Assembly: GCF_018446385.1 (NCBI RefSeq)
Contig: NC_056002.1
Coordinates: 9,496,894 to 9,560,893 of the forward strand
Reading direction: 5' to 3'
DNA length: 64,000 bases
Source of the DNA: Zingiber officinale
Taxonomy: Eukaryota; Streptophyta; Magnoliopsida; Zingiberales; Zingiberaceae
Below are positions 56,732 through 64,000 of this stretch, piece by piece; positions within the stretch are counted from its first letter, which is position 1, and the number at the start of each line of letters is the position of its first letter. Below the pieces are notes generated by a model. The model ran no database searches. It saw only the letters and a list, made by a program, of their open reading frames with translations, and was not told the origin of the DNA. The position numbers were made by a program, and so were the translations under genes.

Positions 56732-57460
56732 GATGGATAATAGCTGCGTAGGCTTAACATTCCGAGTGCTGATCCTCTTGTCGTTTTTCCTTTAGTTTTT
56801 TCTTGATCCGTTCTCTAGATTTTAGTTAGAATTTGAACATAATTTACTATGATTTTTTTTTTAAATTTATATTTTTATTTAAATTGTAGTTTGAATCGAA
56901 ATTGAAGATCAAAAGTCGCCTAGAGACTACTCCTGACTCGGCACTCTACAGTCCGCTTGTCCGTCCGCCCGTCTATAGTTGACGGCCTCGAGATGATCTT
57001 CGACCGTCTATCCTAACTAAATTATAATACGAAGAAAAATATAAATCCAGAAAAAATTTATAGTAATTACAGCCGAATTCAAGTTAAAATCCCATTACAA
57101 TTACAGAACGGAACAAGAGGATGAAAAACGGTTGAGGATTCGAACCCTACCATTTTAACTCTGTTGGTAAATGGTGGACCCATCCAAATGGTTCTTTATA
57201 TAGGACGGCTAAAATGAGATAAATTACTAAGGCGCGATTCAATTTACACCGGCAGGTACACTCCAATCATGATTTTAGTTCATTTATCTTTTATTTCTAA
57301 ACGGCGTATATAATGTATTTTAGCTAGAACATTCATTCTACAGTTTGTTTTTCTCTCTAATTCGTCGATAAAGAAGCATGATAACTAATCAATTACTAAT
57401 CCTATATATATTTTTAATGTTACGTTGATGACAACGTGATGCGGGAGCATTCGGCAATAC
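56732..57460. other. Intergenic DNA
   Basis: No supported gene. A GGGTTCGAATCC-like box on the minus strand near 57140 looks tRNA-like but I could not fold a tRNA around it. Confidence 0.5.
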
Positions 57461-57461
57461 G

Positions 57462-57758
57462 ATGAATTTATATTTATTTGATACGATATATTCTCCTTTT
57501 GAACTATGATGAGAAGAAAATAAGGTTACTAACCTCCTTTTTAGATTTTGAAGAAGAGCGATTGAAGTTACCTACAAGAAAGATGATTAACTTGTGGTCT
57601 TCTGACATTATTACACTCTATTCGGAGTTCAGACGAGACAGAATAAGATAACTGGGTATCAAAACTCCAAATATGATCTTTTAACTTTTTTCTTTTATTT
57701 GTCTTAAATTTTTAGGATTCATTTTTTTTCTGAAAGTTAGTTTGCACGACTAATTTAA
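57462..57758 (+). repeat. Gypsy-derived tandem unit, first (short) copy
   Basis: Matches the beginning of the units at 58968 and 62857 (TATGAN-GAGAAGAAAA, CCAACCTCC-like, GTCTTCTGACAT) and ends GCACGACTAATTTA, the same junction phrase seen before the third copy. Interrupted there by a solo LTR. Confidence 0.75.
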
Positions 57759-58967
57759 TGAAGGATCATAAAGACACTAGAGGGATGATGAATAGCGTTC
57801 GTCGTTTTTTTTTAAATCACGAGAATATGTAATGGAAAAGGGAAAGCAAATAAAACAAGCGCTAACACAAGTAGTTTTACTTGATTTGGAGCCTTCAACG
57901 ACTCCTACTATAAGACCTGCACTCACTGAGTGCTTTCGTTGGGCAATCACTATAATTATGAATGATAGATACAGAAATTAAGTACAAAATGTAGAAAATA
58001 AAAGTATATTGACAATACAAAAATGGAAGACTCGAGCGTAGCTTGTCGGAGTAGCTTTTTGATATCCCGGAGATCTTTTCATAGCAACGCGTGAGTATGT
58101 AAGTCATAGGAATTAGTGTTTTGAAGCTTCTTATATAGGTTGTTCTGGGCACCTGGAGCTCCTTTCCGGGCACCTAGAGTGTGCTGACGTGACTACACCT
58201 TGTCGAAAGTTTATCCCATAAATTTTTTCCACCTTTGGACGTCCGGACCTGTCTGAGCACCTAGATCATGACGTGTGTCGGCCAAACAGCGATAGCCACC
58301 TCAGCTAGTCACCTCCTATCACACCCACCTTATCCGAGCATCTGGAGCAACTCCAGTTGCCCAAAGGTTCGGGTGTTTGGACAAGGTCCGGGCGCTTGGA
58401 TAAGGTCCAGGCGCCTGGACAGCCTTCTTCCAGCCTTTTCCCTACATCAAAGTGTTAGTAAAAATACCCTGTAACACAGAGTTGGGGCAGTATAAAATAA
58501 ACAGAATGATTATTAATTAGATCATGTCTTTCCAATATCAGGATTTAGTCATGGTCTAAACTTAGACTTCTAAAATGACTCTAAGTTGGACCAGCGCCTA
58601 TAGCCCCTAACTGGAACTCACCCTCACTAGTACTATCTCCTCCAGTATTTACCTCACTTATTATTGCAGACTTACTTGACTCTTTAATTCATTAGGTCTT
58701 CCTGCCAGATGCCCCATCTGGCTTCAACCAGTTGTTAGGTTCTACAAACCCAATTGGACTTCTTACCAAATATCATGTCACTCTTTGACCTATTTGAACT
58801 TCGTGCCAGTTTTCAAATCCTCCAGACCTAAATGGAATTCAACCTAGTGTCAGGTCCTTATCTTTTAGTCTTGCATATTTAGTAAAAAAGTTAGACAAAC
58901 AACACATCTAACTTTAATCTATTTGTCATACATCAAAACCTGATTATTAGTTCAATCTGCACCAACA
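57759..58967 (-). mobile_element. Solo LTR, copia type
   Basis: On the minus strand runs from TGTTGGTGCAGATTG to ATCCTTCA. Flanks are TTTAA and TTTAT, an imperfect 5-base duplication. Contains GTCCGGGCGCTTGG/GTCCAGGCGCCTGG repeats (about 58200-58420). It sits exactly in the junction between two tandem units. Confidence 0.75.
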
Positions 58968-59977
58968 TTTATGTCCTTTAATACAGCTATGTTCCCCTTC
59001 GAGCTATGACAACGAGAAGAAAACGAGGCTACCAACCTCCTTTTTGGGTCTTGAAGAAGGACAATCGACTTTACTTACAAGGAAAATGATTAGCTCGTGG
59101 TCTCCTGATATAATTGCACTATATTCGAAATCCAGACGAGATGGAATCGGTTAACTGAGTCATCAAAACTCTAGATTTGATCTTTTAACTTTTTCTTTTA
59201 TTTGTTTAAAATTTTTAATATTAATTTTCTTTTCTAAAAGTTAGTTTAGGTTTTATATCCTTGTTTAACATTACTTTTCTTTTACTTTTCCTTTTTTTTG
59301 TTACGACTTTTTCTTATTCTTAGGCTATTTATAGATGAGTTAGGGTTCTTGTAAAAAGATGTTGATGTGATGTTGAGTTTGATTTTGATCTGAATAAATA
59401 AATTATTTCCATTTAAACCTAGAGGCAACTCCTCTTTGTTTACAAATTATTTCCTATGTCTTTAATTTCTAACTAGAATATCGCGTTCGGAGTTTCTTCC
59501 CTTGTGTTAGTTGGTATTAGAGCCTTAAATCCCTAGATGATCATCATGGTCATGATCATGGTCATGAAAGACAGGTTCCAATTGAAGAAGTCTCACCCTA
59601 GGATCGAAGCGTATCCTATGAGCTCATCGAAGATCTACAGAGACAAGTCACAGAGTTATCCAAGTGTCTAGCGGCATAAGATCTTAAAGATCGTGAGGTA
59701 TGTGGTCGAGATCATAACAGACATGTTTCGACTAAGTCTCACATTGTGATCGTAGTTCCCGAGATTTTAAAGGTCGTAAGTTATTTTATTTTTATTTGAA
59801 TAAAATTTTTCTTGAGAAAGATATAGTCGACAAGATTGAAATTGTCGGTGATCCAATTTACAACGAAGATGAGACCGAGTCAACTAGCGAGCCAATATAT
59901 GTCGAGCACTTGAGAACTTTTGATCTTGAACACACTACCACGAACTCGAGTTCTTTTCAACTTGGGGCGTCTAATGC
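58968..59977 (+). repeat. Gypsy-derived tandem unit, second copy (LTR, primer site, leader)
   Basis: An LTR-like part, then a primer-site-like TTGGTATTAGAGCC (59511-59524), then a leader repeating GATCGAAGCGTA and CTCATCGAAGAT, then the start of a gag-like frame (ATTTTTCTTGAGAAAGATAT). The third copy has the same order. Confidence 0.75.
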
Positions 59978-59982
59978 AAGAG

Positions 59983-62851
59983 TGTCACGCCCCGGGGGAG
60001 TCCATGCCAGAAGAAATTTCGACAGCATCTCCCCTGTACGGGTGACAATCTGGAACTTACTACAATGCCCTCAGGGCTACATATACCTCGGCCAACACGA
60101 CCGGAACAATAACAATAAATAATAATGCAAACACCCACGCAGTTTAATAGTAAAACTAATCTAAAGCAATGATAAGGAGAAACCATCTCAAAAATCCTAC
60201 TCAACTACACCCATAAAGCTCAAATCACAATATCCTATTTAACTACACCCATAAAACACAAATAACAACGAACTCACCTCTTCTGCTATCCATGCAGGCA
60301 TGTAGCAAAAAAACATCCAAATAAAACTCATCGGCAATAAAGATAACACAATATCCATATGTCAGAAACCAGAACAAATCTAGATAGTAATAAGAAAGCC
60401 AAAAGATAAAACACACATCCTCGCAATCTGCAGGAGACTAGCGACTGGAACTCCCCCAGACAACCTCAACCTGAAAATAGTAAATATCCACGGGGTGAGT
60501 CAACTCCTAGCGGGTAACTACTGATATGCATAATAAAGAAAATAACAAATAACACTAATCATGCGTACAGTCTCCTGATATAAGAAGGATAAATGCAAAC
60601 TGAAATAAATAGGAGAACAACTGTACTGTGTATGGATAATAACCCGAGAGGTATAGAAATCCTGTATGCATGTCAAACAAATACATCCATCCAATATGCA
60701 GCATATAAGTGCAGCAAACACAAACAATAAATGCATCAATGCGTATGATGCCAATGACATATCCTGATCACCCCTACTGCCAGTCAGCCGTCTCACACAC
60801 TATGGTGAGACCGAGTGGGTAGGGCTGTGACAATCGTGCACTCTGCCATCACTACTCCTGATGAGTAACCGAGTAGACGGGATGCTGTCGGAGTACACCT
60901 ATCCTCCTACCCCAAATCATAAGTGGGAGAGCGCAATGCTCTCATCTCCCTGAGCAAGTCCAGAGGAGGGATCACTGTCGGCTACCACGTTGCGTCACAC
61001 TACCCATGAACGGACTAATGGAGCCAAATAGAGCAAAACTGTTTGCCGACTACCACGCTGCGTCTCCAGACCAGTGGAGCCTAACAAAGCAGAACTGTCT
61101 TCCGACTACCACGCTGAGTCACTGGACCAGCGGAGCCTAACAGCAGAACTACCACACACCTGACATACCACTAACTCATGAGTGGTGGTGTGTGCAGATC
61201 TATGTAACTGGCGATGTGTTCAACAATAATGGAGCCGATTATCGGACAGCATGCAATCATGTGAGATGGTGCATGATACTAAGCATGGGAATATCCTGAA
61301 TCTATCCATCTCTACAAAATGTGTACGATAGGACAAATAAATCCAATCAATAATCTAGGTACACAGATCAGATAAGGTATAAAAACCTAGGTCTTGAACA
61401 TAATAGAGCATGGTTATGTCACTACCCCTATAAGCATATATAATCAGGTGGGTACTAACATGAAATACATAACAAGTAAACAAAACAAGCATGTAACAGG
61501 TATCGGGTAGTGACCAACCGATGCAGATAAGAAACATAATCATTACTATTTGTTAAAAACACTAGTATGCATATCAAATAACATATCTAAAAGATAAGTC
61601 AAGGTACCCGCCTCCAATATAGATAGAGCTAATCAACCTCTATGTCGAAGTGCTCGTCCTGAATCAAAGTCCTGTGATAAATCGTACATGTAGTGCTTTA
61701 TTTAGCTAAATTCAAATGAATTAAGTAGCTAAATAAAATGCTCAAACCTAATTAGGGAAAACCCTAATCAACATGATCATTCACCCTACCAAAATTAACA
61801 CTCCTTGCTAACATAACTAGAAACCACCTACAAAATATTTTCAAATTCTTATGTCTTACCTCAAATCACAACCCTGTTTTAGAACAAGAAGCTGCTGGAT
61901 GGAAGTGGCTGTAATATTAGGGATGTTCGTCGCTGGAAGGCGGTTGCTGGACCCAAGAACAACCCATAGCACAAAACTACCCTGCTGGAATCCTTTCCTC
62001 ACAGCCGTGATCACTGATCCACTACCAAAAGATGGTTGCTGCCCGGATCCAGTGGCTGTAGCAAGGTGGGATTGCTCATCTACAACACAAATATCCTAAA
62101 AACACAAACAACACATTAACCTTTGAGCATAAGACTTGATCTTAATCCACCACTTCTAAACCATACAACTTACCTTTGTATTTCTCTGATTCCCCGTCGG
62201 AACAGTGCTGTTTGGCCAGGATTCAGGCCGAAACCCCAAATGTTGTTGTGGTGGTGAACTAGGGCATAGCGTGGAGGCGGTCGGCGCACAGGGCGGAAGC
62301 AAGGCAGCAATCGCTCCAGATCAGAGGCGCGAGGAGGAAGGGAAGAGGTGGAAATCGACCGGCTCCCCCCTCACTGCGACGGTTAGGGCAAAGAAGATTA
62401 GTCGGTGGCCGACGCTCGGGAGAAGAGAGGAGTCGGCGTCTGCGTCGGCAAGAGGAGAGGAGAGATGGCTCTCGTCACCGGCGAGAAAGGGGGTGAGGGC
62501 GTGCGCGCGAGGGAGATGAGGAGAGGATCGGGTTTGGGAGAGGATAAAGAGATCAAGAGAGAAGTAGTAGGAGGAGGACGATTTTGGGGAGAAGGAAACC
62601 GTCGAGTGAGGGCTCAGCACACGGGGAAGGAAACGAAGGAGAGAAAAGAAAATAAAAAAGAAAATTAAAAAGAAATATTTAAAGAAAAATCAAACATTTC
62701 CTCGTTAAAATGGGGTAGCCTAAATAGGCTTTCCCGGGTCCAGTTTTTATCCCCGTAAACTCGTCATACGAGCTTAGAAAAATTCTCAGAAAATTTCTAA
62801 AAATTTCAAAAAATTCTGTTATGGTGATTCGCCCATTTCCGGTATTTTACA
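59983..62851 (-). mobile_element. 2.9-kb solo LTR, Ty3/gypsy (Tekay-like)
   Basis: Flanked by AAGAG (59978-59982 and 62852-62856). On the minus strand it reads TGTAAAATACCGG to GGGGCGTGACA; the direction is inferred from that end, typical of gypsy LTRs before a primer site, and from a CT-rich leader-like stretch (62640-62330 on that strand). No gag or pol inside, so it is a solo LTR despite its length. GC-rich open frames at 62205-62668 are LTR sequence, not genes. Confidence 0.85.
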
Positions 62852-62856
62852 AAGAG

Positions 62857-64000
62857 CATCCAATAGCACGACCAATTTATGTCTTTTGATATGACTATCT
62901 TCCCCTTTGAGCTATGACGAGAAGAAAATAAGGATATCAACCTCCATTTTGGGTCTTGAAGAAGGACGATTGGGGATACTTACAAGGAAGATTATTAGCT
63001 CATGGTCTCTTAACATAGTTGCACTCTATTCAGAGTCTAAATGAGACAAAATCGGCTAACTGGGTCGTCAAAATTGTAGATTTAGTCTTTTAACTTTTCT
63101 TTTATTTGTTTTAAATTTTTAGGATTAATTTTCTTTTCTAAAAGTTAGTTAAGATTTTATTTTTTTTAGGATGAGTTTTCTTTTACTTTTTCTTTTTCTA
63201 TTGTGATTTCTTCTTATTTCTTAGGCTATTTAAAGAAGGGTTAGGACTCTTGTAAAAATATATTGAGTTCGGTTTTGATTTGAATAAATAAATTATTTTG
63301 TTTAAACCTAGAGGTGACTCCTCTTTGTTTATGAGTTATCTTCCTATGTCTTTCTCTGCAGACCTCTAATTCAAACATTATACCCCGAGTTTCTTCTCCT
63401 GCGATAGTTGGTATCAGAGTCTTAGATCTATGGATGATTATCGTTGTCATGACAGTGATAGTGAAAGATAGGTTCCGGCTGAGGAAATCTCACACTAGGA
63501 TCGAAGCGTACCCTACGAGCTCATCGAAGATTTATAGAGACAAGTCACGGAGTTATCCCAGCGTCTAGAAGCGCAATATCTTGAAGATTGTGAGGTACAT
63601 AGTCGAGATCATGACAGACAGGTTCCGACTGAGGAAGTCTTATACTGTGATCGTAGTGCCCGAGATCTTAAAGGTCGTAAGTTATTTTGATATTGAATTA
63701 ATTGGTTTCGCTTAGACCATGTTACGTCTACATCTCTTTTTCTTTGCACTCTTGATTTTATAATAGGTTTAAACCTAATTTTGACTATTCCTTTTTTTGT
63801 GTTACTTCTCTCTTATTTTCTTGTTAATCCCTCTGCAACTTCACACCTCGAAATAATATACATATTCTGCTCGGCGTCAATTGGTATCATTGAAGTCTCA
63901 TTTTATTTTATTTTAATTTTAATAAAATTTTTCTTGAGAAAGATATGGATGACAAGATCAAAATTGTTGATGATCCAATTTACAATAAAGATGAAAACTG
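62857..64000 (+). repeat. Gypsy-derived tandem unit, third copy, running off the window
   Basis: Matches the second copy from AGCTATGACGAGAAGAAAA through primer-like TTGGTATCAGAGTC (63408-63421) and the leader, with an extra stretch (about 63690-63900) that ends in another TTGGTATCATTGAAG phrase. Continues past the end of the window. Confidence 0.75.

Noticed and set aside
57120..57180. Possible tRNA gene on the minus strand
   Set aside because: A box-B-like GGGTTCGAATCC is present, but I could not pair an acceptor stem or anticodon arm.
62205..62668. GC-rich open frames on both strands
   Set aside because: They lie within the solo LTR bounded by AAGAG duplications and show no domain.

Overview
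The window is nuclear DNA from a flowering plant, most likely a monocot. Genes have introns with GT-AG borders, the coding exons are GC-rich against AT-rich flanks, and most of the sequence is retrotransposon. The GATCGAT-rich Sirevirus-type elements are what I would expect in Zingiberales (ginger group), but that is a guess from style and not a match I could test.

Five host genes can be supported. (1) A GH32 cell-wall-invertase-like gene at 3180-5503 (+), seven exons including the classic 9-base mini-exon. It keeps all catalytic residues but has Phe and His at the sites I align with the Asp239/Lys242 sucrose-binding pair of Arabidopsis cwINV1, so fructan exohydrolase or non-invertase activity must be considered. 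(2) A small GIR1-like EAR repressor at 9388-9711 (+), whose second zinc-binding pair survives in the DNA but is out of frame. (3) An unnamed conserved plant protein at 15653-16171 (-). (4) An MKS1-type VQ-motif protein at 18170-18763 (+). (5) A MINDY-3/FAM188A-type deubiquitinase on the minus strand from 53809 to 33082, seven exons spread over 20.7 kb because its introns are filled with transposons. I rebuilt its complete 622-codon frame from splice signals.

Mobile elements, left to right: a decayed LTR-like stretch (6290-7475); an internally deleted Ty1/copia element with 1-kb LTRs and TGATA target duplication (10349-14731); an antisense LINE remnant (about 20130-32300) split by a 10.5-kb Sirevirus-type copia element (21341-31863, duplication GTATT) with gag, broken pol and an env-like third gene that appears to carry its own intron; a related gag-only element (35476-42766, duplication TTAAG) inside intron 5 of the deubiquitinase gene; two tRNA-derived SINEs with 18-base duplications; a solo LTR (49518-50945) and a gypsy-like LTR piece in intron 1; a foldback element (55599-55830); and, at the right end, a tandem array made from a gypsy LTR/primer-site/leader unit, itself interrupted by two solo LTRs.

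The most striking unexplained structure is a set of arrays of 8-4-8 inverted repeats (AATCGATC, 4-base spacer, GATCGATT). They recur in the LTRs of the two related elements and again inside each element just ahead of the env-like leader or its relic. The spacer is constant within an array and differs between families. These blocks change much faster than the rest of the LTRs. Several short deletions in otherwise young sequence also raise the possibility of assembly error.
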